Positions 35,193 through 44,673 are shown, counted from the stretch's first letter. The stretch: DNA of 58,149 nucleotides from an uncultured Campylobacteraceae bacterium (GCA_913057765.1 CAJXPH010000001.1:1-58149); one strand, 5' to 3'. The notes: generated from the sequence alone by a model not told the origin. A program made the numbers and translations.

Positions 35193-35981
35193 CTACTCTC
35201 CTAAATATACTTTTCTTACTTTTTCATTCTCTTGAACATCTTTCATAGAACCTTCTGCTAAAACAGAACCTTCATGTAAAACGGTTACCTTTTTTGCAAT
35301 ACTTCGAATAAATTCCATATCATGTTCAACCACGACTACAGAATGATTTTTTGAAAGGTCAGTTAAAATCTGTCCTGTTTTTTCAACTTCTCCCGGAGTC
35401 ATACCCGCAACTGGCTCATCTACAAGTAATAGTTTGGGATCTTGCATTAAAAGCATTCCAATTTCTAGCCATTGTTTTTGACCATGTGATAAAATTCCAG
35501 CTTCCGTTTTATAAAAATCTTTTAGTCCAATTAAATTCATAGTTTTTTCGATTTTATCTTTTTGTTCTCCACTCATTTTTGCAAACAGAGTTTTAAAAAA
35601 TCTCTTATCATCTTTCATTGCAAGTTCAAGATTTTCAAATACACTATGTCCTTCAAATACTGTTGGTTTTTGAAATTTTCTACCAATACCAATCTCGGCA
35701 ATAGTTGGTTCATCCATTTGAAGTAAATCAACTGCTTGTCCAAATACTACATGACCATGGTCTGGTCTAGTTTTACCAGTAATTACATCCATCATAGTTG
35801 ATTTTCCTGCACCATTTGCACCAATAATACATCTAAGTTCTTCATATTCAATATGTAAAGACAAAGAGTTTAGAGCCTTAAATCCATCAAAACTTACAGT
35901 AACATCATCTAAATAGAGAATTCTATCTCCTCTTTTTAAGTCACCTATATTTTCTTCATTTTCATGTTTAAGCAGTAACAT
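35193..35981 (-). CDS. urtD: Urea ABC transporter ATP-binding protein UrtD
   Basis: A 262-residue ABC ATPase, LivG-like, with Walker A GANGAGKST, the signature region ILSHGQKQWLEIGMLL and Walker B LLLVDEPVAGMTPGE. The ATG at 35981 is preferred because GGTGAGGG stands before it. It overlaps the end of urtC by 14 bases; a TTG 18 bases upstream is an alternative. Confidence 0.93.
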   Translation of the reverse strand: MLLLKHENEENIGDLKRGDRILYLDDVTVSFDGFKALNSLSLHIEYEELRCIIGANGAGKSTMMDVITGKTRPDHGHVVFGQAVDLLQMDEPTIAEIGIGRKFQKPTVFEGHSVFENLELAMKDDKRFFKTLFAKMSGEQKDKIEKTMNLIGLKDFYKTEAGILSHGQKQWLEIGMLLMQDPKLLLVDEPVAGMTPGEVEKTGQILTDLSKNHSVVVVEHDMEFIRSIAKKVTVLHEGSVLAEGSMKDVQENEKVRKVYLGE

Positions 35982-37128
35982 TTGCACCCTCACCTTCAAC
36001 TTTTTTATTTAATTTTATTGAAGAAATTAATCCAACTACACCTTTTGGTAAAAATAGTGTTACAACAACAAAAAGTCCACCAAGTGCGTATAACCATACT
36101 TCTGGTAAAGCAGATGTAAAATAAGTACTTGCATAATTTACAATAAAGGCTCCAACAATAGCCCCATATAAAGTCCCTCTTCCTCCAATTGCAACCCAAA
36201 TTACAAGTTCAATTGAAAATAATGGAGAAAATACTCCAGGGTTAATAATCCCAACCTGAGGTACATATAAAGCTCCTGCAACTCCAGCCATAGCAGCACT
36301 AACTATAAAAATAAATAACTTGTATTGTTCAACTCTGTATCCAATAAATCTTGTTCTACTCTCTCCATCACGAATAGCAATACATACACGACCAAGTCTA
36401 GAATTCATTATAAATCTGGCAACTAAATACCCAATAAACAATGCTAGAAATGAAATTATAAGTAATCCTATTCTTGTACTATCTTCTGATAAATTAAAAC
36501 CAAGAAGGTCTTTAAAATCTGTAAGCCCATTATTTCCACCAAATCCCATATCATTTCTAAAAAAAGCCAACATAAGTGCATACGTCATAGCTTGAGTAAT
36601 AATAGAAAGGTAAACACCTGTTACTCTTGATCTAAATGCTAGATATCCAAATACAAATGCTAATAAAGCAGGTACAAACATAATCATTATAAGTGTGAAA
36701 ATAGGATTATCAAATCCATACCAAAACCATGGTAGCTCTTTAAGATTCATAAAAACCATAAAGTCTGGTAGATCTGCATTTCCATAAACACCTCTATCCC
36801 CAATTTGACGCATTAAGTACATACCCATAGCATAACCACCAAGTGCAAAAAATGCTCCATGTCCAAGACTAAGAATTCCAATATATCCCCAAACTAAATC
36901 AAGTGCAAGTGCAAGTAAGGCAAAAGCTAAATATTTTCCTAAAAGAGTCACTGTATATGTCGAAATATAAAATGCAGAGTCAGGACTTATAAAAAGATTT
37001 GCAAATGAAACATAAGCAACGACAAGAGCTAAAATAGATAAAACTATTTTACCTCCTCTATCTTTTTCTAATATTTGTAATATTATTGGTTTTCTTTTTT
37101 GTTTTGTTTTTTTCATTGTAGTTTCCAT
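35968..37128 (-). CDS. urtC: Urea ABC transporter permease UrtC
   Basis: A 386-residue LivM-like permease with about ten hydrophobic helices. LVWGYIGILSLGHGAFFALGGYA-type loop and the cytoplasmic EAA-like segment GRVCIAIRDGESRTRFIGY are clear. A charged 20-residue N-terminus precedes the first helix. It begins four bases after urtB. Confidence 0.93.
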   Translation of the reverse strand: METTMKKTKQKRKPIILQILEKDRGGKIVLSILALVVAYVSFANLFISPDSAFYISTYTVTLLGKYLAFALLALALDLVWGYIGILSLGHGAFFALGGYAMGMYLMRQIGDRGVYGNADLPDFMVFMNLKELPWFWYGFDNPIFTLIMIMFVPALLAFVFGYLAFRSRVTGVYLSIITQAMTYALMLAFFRNDMGFGGNNGLTDFKDLLGFNLSEDSTRIGLLIISFLALFIGYLVARFIMNSRLGRVCIAIRDGESRTRFIGYRVEQYKLFIFIVSAAMAGVAGALYVPQVGIINPGVFSPLFSIELVIWVAIGGRGTLYGAIVGAFIVNYASTYFTSALPEVWLYALGGLFVVVTLFLPKGVVGLISSIKLNKKVEGEGANVTA

Positions 37129-37131
37129 TAT

Positions 37132-38736
37132 CTAATCCTGTGCATCTCGACCCTTTTGAGGAAATAATCCTCTAGGTCTTTTTTGTATAAATAAAATGAT
37201 AAATACAAGTATGATAACTTTTGCAAGGACTGCTCCAGCTACTGGTTCAATAAATTTATTAATCTCACCGAGTGTAATTGCACCAATAAGTGTTCCCCAA
37301 AGGTTACCCACTCCACCAAATACGACAACCATGAAACTATCTACGATATACGCTTGTCCAAGGTTTGGTCCTACATTTGTAATTTGAGAAAGTGCAACAC
37401 CTGCAATTCCAGCTATTCCTGAACCTAATCCAAAAGTCATGGCATCTATCCAAGAAGTTTTGATACCCATAGCTTGTGCCATCTGTCTATTTTGAGTTAC
37501 AGCTCGTACTTTTAATCCTAAAGATGTTTTATTTAAAAGTAATAAAATACTTGCAAATACAATCAATGCAAATACAATAATGTATAATCTGTTATACGTT
37601 AAAGACAAGGCACTATTAACTTCTAAAGCACCACTCATCCAAGAAGGTGTTTTTACTTCTTGATTTAATGGAGAATAAATAGTTCTTACTATTTGTTGTA
37701 AAATTAAACTAATACCAAATGTTGCTAGAAGAGTTTCTAAAGGTCTTCCATATAAATGTCTAATAACAAGTCTTTCAATTATAATTCCAACTATTCCACT
37801 TACAATAAATGCAGCAGGGATTGCTATTAAAATTGAATACTCTATTAAATTTGGCATGATTTGTTGTAGGGTATATGTTGTATATGCTCCAATCATCATC
37901 ATTTCACCATGGGCCATATTAATTACTTTCATAACCCCAAAAGTAATAGCTAATCCAATAGCTGCAAGTAATAAAACAGAACCTAAACTTAGCCCAAAAA
38001 ATGCTTTTTCAACAACTGCATAATATGACCTTGTAGTTTCGACTGAAATAATTGATTTAAAAGCAACTTTTTTTAACTCTTCACTATTTGTAGAAGTAGT
38101 AGAAATCTCTTTTAAAGTAGAAAGAGACTTTGAAGAAATAAAATCACTTAACTCTTTTACTGCTATTATTTGTTCTTCACCTGAGAGATTTTGTGCTCTT
38201 AAAATAGTCTTTGCTTCTAATAATTTTTCTTTTACAGAAGAGTCAGTTTCTATTCCTAAAGCTTTATCTATAATTGGCTCAAATTCTATAGATACATTTA
38301 ACAAGATGTTTTTTGCAGACCTTAATCTTTTATCTATATCCTGAGAAAATAGATTCATTTCCGCTAGTTTTGTTTTTATAACACTTCTTAATTTATTGTT
38401 TGTTTTTACTTTTTTAAGCAATGTTTTTTTCATAGGTTCAAGTGTTTTATTTTCTAAAAAAGTTTTAGTATTATAAATACTTCCATCTTTTTTTTCTAAC
38501 ACAACAAAAGTTCCATTATCTTTTGTATAAAAAAGTTCACCTTTAAGCATTTTTGATAAAAGAATATTTGTTCTTTCATCTGTAATATATTTTTCTGTAA
38601 TTTCATTAACAACTTCTTGTTTAGCTTTTAAACTATTTGTTTTCAGTTTGTTAATATCTTCTTCAAAACTATTTGCAAAAAGTGATGAGATGAATAATAA
38701 ATTAAGAAAGATTATTTTTAAAAAGTTTGATTTCAT
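37132..38736 (-). CDS. urtB: Urea ABC transporter permease UrtB with N-terminal extension
   Basis: A 534-residue protein. After a signal-like helix (residues 4-21), about 210 residues form a soluble, mostly helical region. The last 300 residues are a LivH-like permease with about eight helices (MKVINMAHGEMMMIGAYTTY; GLKVRAVTQNRQMAQAMGI; AYIVDSFMVVVFGGVGNLWG). The long extension is known in UrtB proteins of many bacteria and is of uncertain use, perhaps contact with UrtA. A hairpin precedes the gene after urtA. Confidence 0.92.
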   Translation of the reverse strand: MKSNFLKIIFLNLLFISSLFANSFEEDINKLKTNSLKAKQEVVNEITEKYITDERTNILLSKMLKGELFYTKDNGTFVVLEKKDGSIYNTKTFLENKTLEPMKKTLLKKVKTNNKLRSVIKTKLAEMNLFSQDIDKRLRSAKNILLNVSIEFEPIIDKALGIETDSSVKEKLLEAKTILRAQNLSGEEQIIAVKELSDFISSKSLSTLKEISTTSTNSEELKKVAFKSIISVETTRSYYAVVEKAFFGLSLGSVLLLAAIGLAITFGVMKVINMAHGEMMMIGAYTTYTLQQIMPNLIEYSILIAIPAAFIVSGIVGIIIERLVIRHLYGRPLETLLATFGISLILQQIVRTIYSPLNQEVKTPSWMSGALEVNSALSLTYNRLYIIVFALIVFASILLLLNKTSLGLKVRAVTQNRQMAQAMGIKTSWIDAMTFGLGSGIAGIAGVALSQITNVGPNLGQAYIVDSFMVVVFGGVGNLWGTLIGAITLGEINKFIEPVAGAVLAKVIILVFIILFIQKRPRGLFPQKGRDAQD

Positions 38737-38762
38737 TTAATAATCCTAAGTTAGATTTGAAT

Positions 38763-38789
38763 AAGAAGAGAAGAAAATCCTCTCTTCTT
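38763..38789 (-). promoter_or_regulatory. Hairpin between urtA and urtB
   Basis: AAGAAGAGA and TCTCTTCTT pair over nine bases with a nine-base loop, between the highly needed binding protein and the permease gene. It probably stabilises the urtA message or lets only part of the transcripts continue. Confidence 0.55.
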
Positions 38790-38804
38790 TTATGTCATTT
38801 ATAA

Positions 38805-40085
38805 TTAGTAGTTTTGACCAGAACATTTTTTAGTTACTGTATTGTAGTTACCACAGTTAACAGGTTTAGTCCAATCAGAGATTGTATCTTTTGATGATGG
38901 TAAGAAATCTGACCAAGCATCTCCAGCAACTTCACCTTCAGTTTGCCATACAGTTTCAAACTGACCATCTTCTTGAATTTCTCCAATAAGTACTGGTTTA
39001 GTTAAATGGTGATTTTTAAGCATTGTTGCCGTTCCTCCAGTAAGGTTTGGAACAGAAAGACCAATAATTGCATCACTTACTTTATCAACATTAGTTGTGC
39101 CAGCTTTTTCAACAGCTTGTACCCATAGTTTGAATCCAATATAAGTAGCTTCCATTGGGTCATTTGTAACTCTTTTAGGGTTCTTAGTATATGCTTTCCA
39201 AGATTTAATAAACTCATCATTTACATCAGCCTCTGCACTTTGGAAGTAATTCCACGCAGCTAAATGACCAACAAGTGGTTTAGTATCAAGTCCAGAAAGT
39301 TCCTCTTCGCCAACAGAAAATGCAACAACAGGGATATCTTCAGCAGAAATACCTTGGTTACCTAATTCTTTATAGAAAGGAACGTTTGCATCACCGTTAA
39401 TTGTAGAAACAACTGCAGTTTTTTTACCAGCAGATCCAAATTTCTTAACATCAGATACAATTGATTGCCAATCAGAGTGACCAAAAGGAGTATAGTTAAT
39501 CATAATATCTTCAGCTGCAACACCTTTAGCTTTTAAGTATGATTCTAAAATTTTATTAGTTGTTCTTGGGTAAACGTAATCAGTTCCGGCAAGAACCCAT
39601 CTTTTAACACCAATTTCGTTCATTAAATAATCAACTGCTGGAATAGCTTGTTGGTTTGGTGAAGCACCTGTATAAAATACATTTTTAGAAGATTCTTCAC
39701 CTTCATATTGTACAGGGTAGAATAATAGACCATTTAACTCTTCAATTACCGGAAGAACAGATTTTCTTGATACTGATGTCCAACAACCAAATGTTACATC
39801 AACTTTATCTTTAGTTAAAAGACCTCTCATTTTTTCAGCAAATAAAGGCCAGTTTGAAGCTGGATCAACTACAACAGGTTCTAGTTTTTTTCCTAAAACT
39901 CCACCTTTTTTATTTTGTTCATCAATTAACATTAAAACTGTATCTTTTAATGTAGTTTCTGAAATTGCCATTGTTCCAGATAATGAGTGTAAAACACCAA
40001 CCTTAATTGTATCAGCAGCTTGTGCTAAAGTACCCATTGCAACTAACGCTGCTATAGACAAAGATTTTGCCAACATTTTTTTCAT
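38805..40085 (-). CDS. urtA: Urea-binding protein UrtA
   Basis: A 426-residue periplasmic binding protein. A Sec signal peptide covers residues 1-23 (cleavage after AQA). IKVGVLHSLSGTMAISE, EKMRGLLTKDKVDVTFGCWTS (pattern) and VFYTGASPNQQAIPAVDYL are typical of the UrtA/FmdD group. The start is the ATG at 40085, directly after AGGAGAG; an upstream in-frame codon would add 12 residues and has no ribosome signal. It leads the urea operon and has a structured leader with a tandem repeat upstream. Short-chain amides are a possible second substrate, but the ure genes downstream make urea the clear choice. Confidence 0.94.
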   Translation of the reverse strand: MKKMLAKSLSIAALVAMGTLAQAADTIKVGVLHSLSGTMAISETTLKDTVLMLIDEQNKKGGVLGKKLEPVVVDPASNWPLFAEKMRGLLTKDKVDVTFGCWTSVSRKSVLPVIEELNGLLFYPVQYEGEESSKNVFYTGASPNQQAIPAVDYLMNEIGVKRWVLAGTDYVYPRTTNKILESYLKAKGVAAEDIMINYTPFGHSDWQSIVSDVKKFGSAGKKTAVVSTINGDANVPFYKELGNQGISAEDIPVVAFSVGEEELSGLDTKPLVGHLAAWNYFQSAEADVNDEFIKSWKAYTKNPKRVTNDPMEATYIGFKLWVQAVEKAGTTNVDKVSDAIIGLSVPNLTGGTATMLKNHHLTKPVLIGEIQEDGQFETVWQTEGEVAGDAWSDFLPSSKDTISDWTKPVNCGNYNTVTKKCSGQNY

Positions 40086-40107
40086 TTGTACTCTCCTATG
40101 AATTTTT

Positions 40108-40152
40108 AATATCAAATTCAAATAGATTCTCGTTCTATTCTAATTTGATATT
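40108..40152 (-). promoter_or_regulatory. Long inverted repeat in the urtA leader
   Basis: Two 19-base arms (AATATCAAATT.. and ..AATTTGATATT outside; AATAGA/TCTATT inside) match in 17 of 19 positions around a seven-base loop. The start of the predicted mRNA lies just before it. No T run follows, so it is not a plain terminator. It could be an operator or an RNA structure controlling access to the ribosome site at about 40092-40098. Confidence 0.65.
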
Positions 40153-40162
40153 GACTAAAAGA

Positions 40163-40198
40163 AGTATAAAAAAGTAGTGTTGTTTTTGTGTTGTTTTT
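40163..40198 (-). promoter_or_regulatory. urtA promoter with tandem 11-bp repeat
   Basis: TATACT (minus strand, 40168-40163) is a likely -10 box. At 40177-40198 the 11-base unit GTGTTGTTTTT (plus strand) occurs twice without gap or mismatch. One unit is about one helical turn, the spacing at which OmpR-type regulators bind as tandem dimers. The repeat covers the place of the -35 box, which fits an activator site. The OmpR-type regulator at 44002 is the obvious candidate. Confidence 0.6.
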
Positions 40199-40238
40199 TT
40201 ATAATAATTAAGAATTCTCTGTATACTAAATATACAAA

Positions 40239-42875
40239 CTATTTATGATTTAAGACTAAATCAGTAATTTCCTTAAACTTATATTCTAAAAGAAGTTTTT
40301 CAATTTTTCTTTTTATTAAAGATTGGATATTCTGTTTTTCTAATATTTCAATAATAGAATTTGCATTTAAAGAAGAGGCAGCAATAACGATTTCTTTTAT
40401 AGTATCTTCTGATATTTTAAAAGATTTGTTTTCTTCAATTATTTCTTCATTAACAGAAATGAAATGCATTGATAAATATTTTTCTAAAGTAATAATAATA
40501 TCTTTTTCTTCAAAAGGCTTAGTCAAAAAACTATCGGCCCCAGTATTTAAGGCTTTATGTCTATCATCTTCAAAGACATTTGCAGAAATTGAAACAATTG
40601 GAATATCTTTATACTGACTATTTTTTTTCAATTCTCTTATTGTCTCTAATCCATCTAGATTTGGCATTAGAATATCCATAAAAATTAAATCAAAATCATT
40701 TTCTTTACATTTTTCTAATACTTCCAATCCATCTTTTGCTTCACAAGTTTCTAAATTATATACATCTAAAAGCTGTACTAACAAGTCCCTATTTACCTTA
40801 ATATCATCTGCTACTAATATCTTAAAATCATATGACTTTTTAGAAGGTGAAATATTTTCATATTTTTTTTCATTAATACTCTTTTCAAAATTATTAATTG
40901 TTTCAATCTCTATTTCAAGTTCAAAAGTAGTTCCAATATTTTCTTTAGAATCAAAAGAAATCTTTCCATTCATTTTTTCAATCAATTCTTTTGTGATAGT
41001 AAGACCTAATCCTGTTCCTTTTTGTTTATGTTTAGATTCACCCATTTGTTCAAAGGGTTTAAATACAAGCTCTTTTGATTTTGTATTCATTCCTATCCCA
41101 GTATCTATTACACTAATTTTTAGTTTCTTCTTTATATATTTTATTCTTACTTCTATTTTCCCACTATTAGTAAATTTTAATGCATTCCCTAAAATATTAA
41201 TAAAAATCTGTCGTACTCTTTTTTCATCACATTTAATATATTTTGGAACATTTCCTTCAATAGTAAAAATAAAATCTAAGTTTTTATCTGCACACCTTTC
41301 TATAAACATAGACTCTATTTCCTTGAGTAATTTATGTAAATTTGATTGAGTTAGGTTAATAGATATTTTTCCTGCTTCAATCTTTGCAAACTCTAATATC
41401 TCATTTATTATAGATAATAAATGTTCCCCACTATTTCTAATAGTTTGAAGATTTTGCTTTTCAACTTCATTTAGAGTCGATGACTTTTTCAAAAGTGTGG
41501 CAAAACCCAAAATTGCATTTAATGGTGTTCTTAACTCATGAGACATATTTGTAAGAAAAACTGATTTTGAAAGGTTTGCATTTTGTGCTTCTAAAGTTGC
41601 CGCTTTTAATTCATCTTCATGTTTTTTTCTTTTTGTAATATCAGAGAAAACAACAACCGAACCTTCTAAAATTTCTTTATTATTAAAAATTGGAGTACTT
41701 ACATAATCAATAGGGAATTCAAGTCCTTTTTTTGAAAGAAAAGTTTGTTCTTCTTTAGAAACTAACATCAGTCTTTCTTTCTGTTGAGCTCCTTTTTTAA
41801 ATAGATGTTTTCCAATTGTTTTATTTACATATTGTCCAATTAATTCTTCGGAAGAATATCCTAGAAGTTTTGAAGCAGTGGGATTTACAAAAATAAATCT
41901 TCCTCTTGAATCCAAACCAAAAATTCCTTCTCCTGCAAGATCTAGCAATCTTTTATTTTGTTCTTGAGAAGATATAAGTTGAATTGCATTATCTTTAAAG
42001 ACCTGAACTGCGCCAATCATTTCAGATACTTCATCCATAAAAACTTTTTGAGGTAAAATAATATCCATATCATTTCTAGCAAGACTTAACATCCCTTTAT
42101 TCAGTAGTTCTAGAGGATGAATAATTCTATAAAGAATAATAAATATAAAAGAGAAAACAAAAAGAACTATAAGAAATAAAACTGCAACATTCAAATATGA
42201 TTCCATTTTTTTAACTGTAATATGTGCTTTATTAACACGTTTTTGTGTTCTATTTTCAAACTCTTGGTAAAATTCATTAAGAGGTTTCATAATAGCTATC
42301 TTTGCTTTATGGTACTGTTCTCCGTACATAATCTCTCTAGCTAATTTAAAATCTGGTTTTGCAAAGACCGTAAATTTTTCATTTTTATCTTGGAAAATAC
42401 CTTTGATTGCATTCATAGCTTTTGCTTCTAAATTTGTTAAATCATCTGATTCTTGTTGTGACTTATAAAGTAATTCAAGTTCTTCTTCTGGAAAGCCTGC
42501 CTCTTGCATAAGAGTTCTTAATGATATTTTTTCACCGTCCAGAATCGGTTTTGTTCCTTTTAGTGTAAAGAAGTCCCAATAAATACGATTATAATATTTT
42601 GGTCTAGGCTCTTCTCCATTTCGTATATCTAATACAGTATGAAACTGTTCTTTGAACATTTCATCATCAGTAATTACGTATGTTCTTGCCATTCTTGTAA
42701 GATCATCAGAACTTTGTCTTAATTCATCGGCTAAAACCAAAGAACGATGTTGCATAATATAGGCATCTTCAAGCTGTTTAATAGCTCTTTGATATTCACT
42801 TAAAATAAATACCACACTAGTTAAGGCCATACTATTAACAATCAATAAAAGGATAAATAACTGTTTAAGTTTCAT
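40239..42875 (-). CDS. Hybrid sensor histidine kinase
   Basis: An 878-residue membrane kinase. TM1 (about 5-25) and TM2 (228-249) enclose a periplasmic, mostly helical sensor of about 200 residues. HAMP-like linker about 250-300, PAS 308-415, HisKA with H446 (TNMSHELRTPLNAILG), HATPase with GTGLGLTITKEL, and a receiver domain with its Asp in LIFMDILMPNLDG; a short C-terminal tail follows. The periplasmic domain type (ARTYVITDDEMF; NRIYWDFF) is shared by many hybrid kinases. It lies 150 bases upstream of urtA on the same strand and back to back with a second signal pair, so a role in nitrogen or urea sensing is plausible but not shown. Confidence 0.92.
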   Translation of the reverse strand: MKLKQLFILLLIVNSMALTSVVFILSEYQRAIKQLEDAYIMQHRSLVLADELRQSSDDLTRMARTYVITDDEMFKEQFHTVLDIRNGEEPRPKYYNRIYWDFFTLKGTKPILDGEKISLRTLMQEAGFPEEELELLYKSQQESDDLTNLEAKAMNAIKGIFQDKNEKFTVFAKPDFKLAREIMYGEQYHKAKIAIMKPLNEFYQEFENRTQKRVNKAHITVKKMESYLNVAVLFLIVLFVFSFIFIILYRIIHPLELLNKGMLSLARNDMDIILPQKVFMDEVSEMIGAVQVFKDNAIQLISSQEQNKRLLDLAGEGIFGLDSRGRFIFVNPTASKLLGYSSEELIGQYVNKTIGKHLFKKGAQQKERLMLVSKEEQTFLSKKGLEFPIDYVSTPIFNNKEILEGSVVVFSDITKRKKHEDELKAATLEAQNANLSKSVFLTNMSHELRTPLNAILGFATLLKKSSTLNEVEKQNLQTIRNSGEHLLSIINEILEFAKIEAGKISINLTQSNLHKLLKEIESMFIERCADKNLDFIFTIEGNVPKYIKCDEKRVRQIFINILGNALKFTNSGKIEVRIKYIKKKLKISVIDTGIGMNTKSKELVFKPFEQMGESKHKQKGTGLGLTITKELIEKMNGKISFDSKENIGTTFELEIEIETINNFEKSINEKKYENISPSKKSYDFKILVADDIKVNRDLLVQLLDVYNLETCEAKDGLEVLEKCKENDFDLIFMDILMPNLDGLETIRELKKNSQYKDIPIVSISANVFEDDRHKALNTGADSFLTKPFEEKDIIITLEKYLSMHFISVNEEIIEENKSFKISEDTIKEIVIAASSLNANSIIEILEKQNIQSLIKRKIEKLLLEYKFKEITDLVLNHK

Positions 42876-42946
42876 ACAGGTTGTCTAATTTCTTTCTCAT
42901 CATTTAAGTTATAATAACTAAAAATAAGAGTTTAAATAAAAATAAA

Positions 42947-44005
42947 ATGAATAAAAAATATACTATATTAGTTGTTGATGATAAAATTGAAAATCTTCAA
43001 TACCTAGATAAAATCTTAAAAAACAAAAATTATGACATCAGAGCAACAACAAATGGGATGATGGCATTAGAAGCTGTAAAAATAGATATGCCAGATTTAA
43101 TACTCCTTGATATTAAAATGCCAAACCTAAATGGCTATGAATTATGTCGTTTAATTAAAAAAGAAAAAGAACTTAAAGATATACCTATAATATTTATCTC
43201 TGCACTTGATAATATTGAAGATAAAGTAAAAGCTTTTGAAGAAGGTGGTGTGGACTATATTACAAAACCTTTTGAACCCAAAGAGATACTTGCAAGAGTA
43301 AAAACCCAATTAGATATTTATGAAAGTAAATTAACCATTGCAAATTTACTTGAACAACAAGATTTATTTGTGAAAAAAATTATGCATGAAATGAATACAC
43401 CAGTTTCAATTATCTCTTTAAATACTGAACTAATTGAGCAAGCAAGTGGTCCTACAAAACAAATAGAAGCAATAAAAGCTTCTACAAAAACTCTTTCTTC
43501 TATATACGGAGACTTATCTTATAAAATAAAAAAAGAGAGTCGAGAGTATAAAGTTTCTAAAATAAATCTATTAAATTTTATTAGTTCAAGAGTTATATTT
43601 TTTGATGAATTAGCCAATACTAAAGATATTCATATTCACCTTGAATATAACAAAGAAATAGAAGTCTTTATTAATAAATACGAATTAGAAAGAATTATTG
43701 ATAATACAATTAGCAATGCAATAAAATATAGTAAAGAATCTTCTGAAATCATTGTATTTTTTGGAATAGAAAATGAAAAAACTATTATTTCCATACAAGA
43801 TTTTGGAATTGGCTTAGAAAATAAAGAATTAATATTTGATGCATACTATCAACAATCAAATAAAAAAATGGGCCTAGGATTAGGATTGAATATTGTAAAA
43901 GAGATTTCGGATAAATACAATATTGAAATAGAAGTTGTAAGTGGAAAAAATTTAGGGTCTACATTTACTTTTAATATAGATTCTATTATTAAGAAAGAAC
44001 TATGA
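42947..44005 (+). CDS. Receiver domain - histidine kinase protein
   Basis: A 352-residue soluble protein. The N-terminal receiver has DD at 11-12, the phosphorylation site D55 (LILLDIKMPNLNG) and K107 (YITKPFE). It is followed by a kinase with H147 in KKIMHEMNTPVSII, an N-box (IIDNTISNAIKYS), and GLGLGLNIV. It has no membrane segment, so its input is through phosphate on D55, perhaps from the divergent hybrid kinase. It overlaps the next regulator gene by four bases (ATGA). Confidence 0.9.
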   Translation: MNKKYTILVVDDKIENLQYLDKILKNKNYDIRATTNGMMALEAVKIDMPDLILLDIKMPNLNGYELCRLIKKEKELKDIPIIFISALDNIEDKVKAFEEGGVDYITKPFEPKEILARVKTQLDIYESKLTIANLLEQQDLFVKKIMHEMNTPVSIISLNTELIEQASGPTKQIEAIKASTKTLSSIYGDLSYKIKKESREYKVSKINLLNFISSRVIFFDELANTKDIHIHLEYNKEIEVFINKYELERIIDNTISNAIKYSKESSEIIVFFGIENEKTIISIQDFGIGLENKELIFDAYYQQSNKKMGLGLGLNIVKEISDKYNIEIEVVSGKNLGSTFTFNIDSIIKKEL

Positions 44006-44673
44006 AAATATTTTTATTAGAAGATGACTATTTATTAAATAGATTAATTACAAATGCCTTAGAAAAAAAAGGTTTTTTCGTTACTAGTTCAGAAGATGGT
44101 TATGATGCAATGACTCAAGTAATAAATAATCAATATGATTTATATATTTTAGATATCAATGTACCAGGTTTTTCTGGTCATGAGGTATTAAAAGAGATAA
44201 GAAATATACATAGTGATTTACCAGTAATTATAGTAAGTGCAGAACTTGACATTGATAATATCTCAAAAGCTTATGATCTAGGATGTAATGATTATCTAAA
44301 AAAACCATTTGAATTAGAAGAGCTCATTTTACATATAAAATATCATATAAAAACTATACTAAACAATGACATTGATAAAGATGTTATAGACTTAGGATTT
44401 GGTTTTAATTTTCATATGAAAAATCAAAGTTTATATAAACATGATCATGAAATAACTCTAACACAAAAAGAAAAACTCCTTTTGACACTTTTTATAACTA
44501 ACCTTGATAAAACAGTTACTACAGAAATGATTCATGAGTATGTTTGGGATAATAAAGAAATGGAAGCTGTTAGTATCAGAAGTATGATCCATAAAGTACA
44601 AAAGAAATTAAAAAATGGAATGATTGTAAATATTAGGGGAGTTGGTTATAAATTAATTTCTAAATATATTTAG
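44002..44673 (+). CDS. OmpR-family response regulator
   Basis: A 223-residue regulator with a receiver (acidic EDD at 7-9, phosphorylation site D51 in LYILDINVPG, K in YLKKPFE) and a C-terminal winged helix (EITLTQKEKLLLTLFI; VSIRSMIHKVQKKL; IRGVGYKLIS). Translationally coupled to the receiver-kinase gene. It could bind the tandem 11-bp repeat before urtA; this is inference from distance and binding-site type. Confidence 0.92.
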   Translation: MKIFLLEDDYLLNRLITNALEKKGFFVTSSEDGYDAMTQVINNQYDLYILDINVPGFSGHEVLKEIRNIHSDLPVIIVSAELDIDNISKAYDLGCNDYLKKPFELEELILHIKYHIKTILNNDIDKDVIDLGFGFNFHMKNQSLYKHDHEITLTQKEKLLLTLFITNLDKTVTTEMIHEYVWDNKEMEAVSIRSMIHKVQKKLKNGMIVNIRGVGYKLISKYI

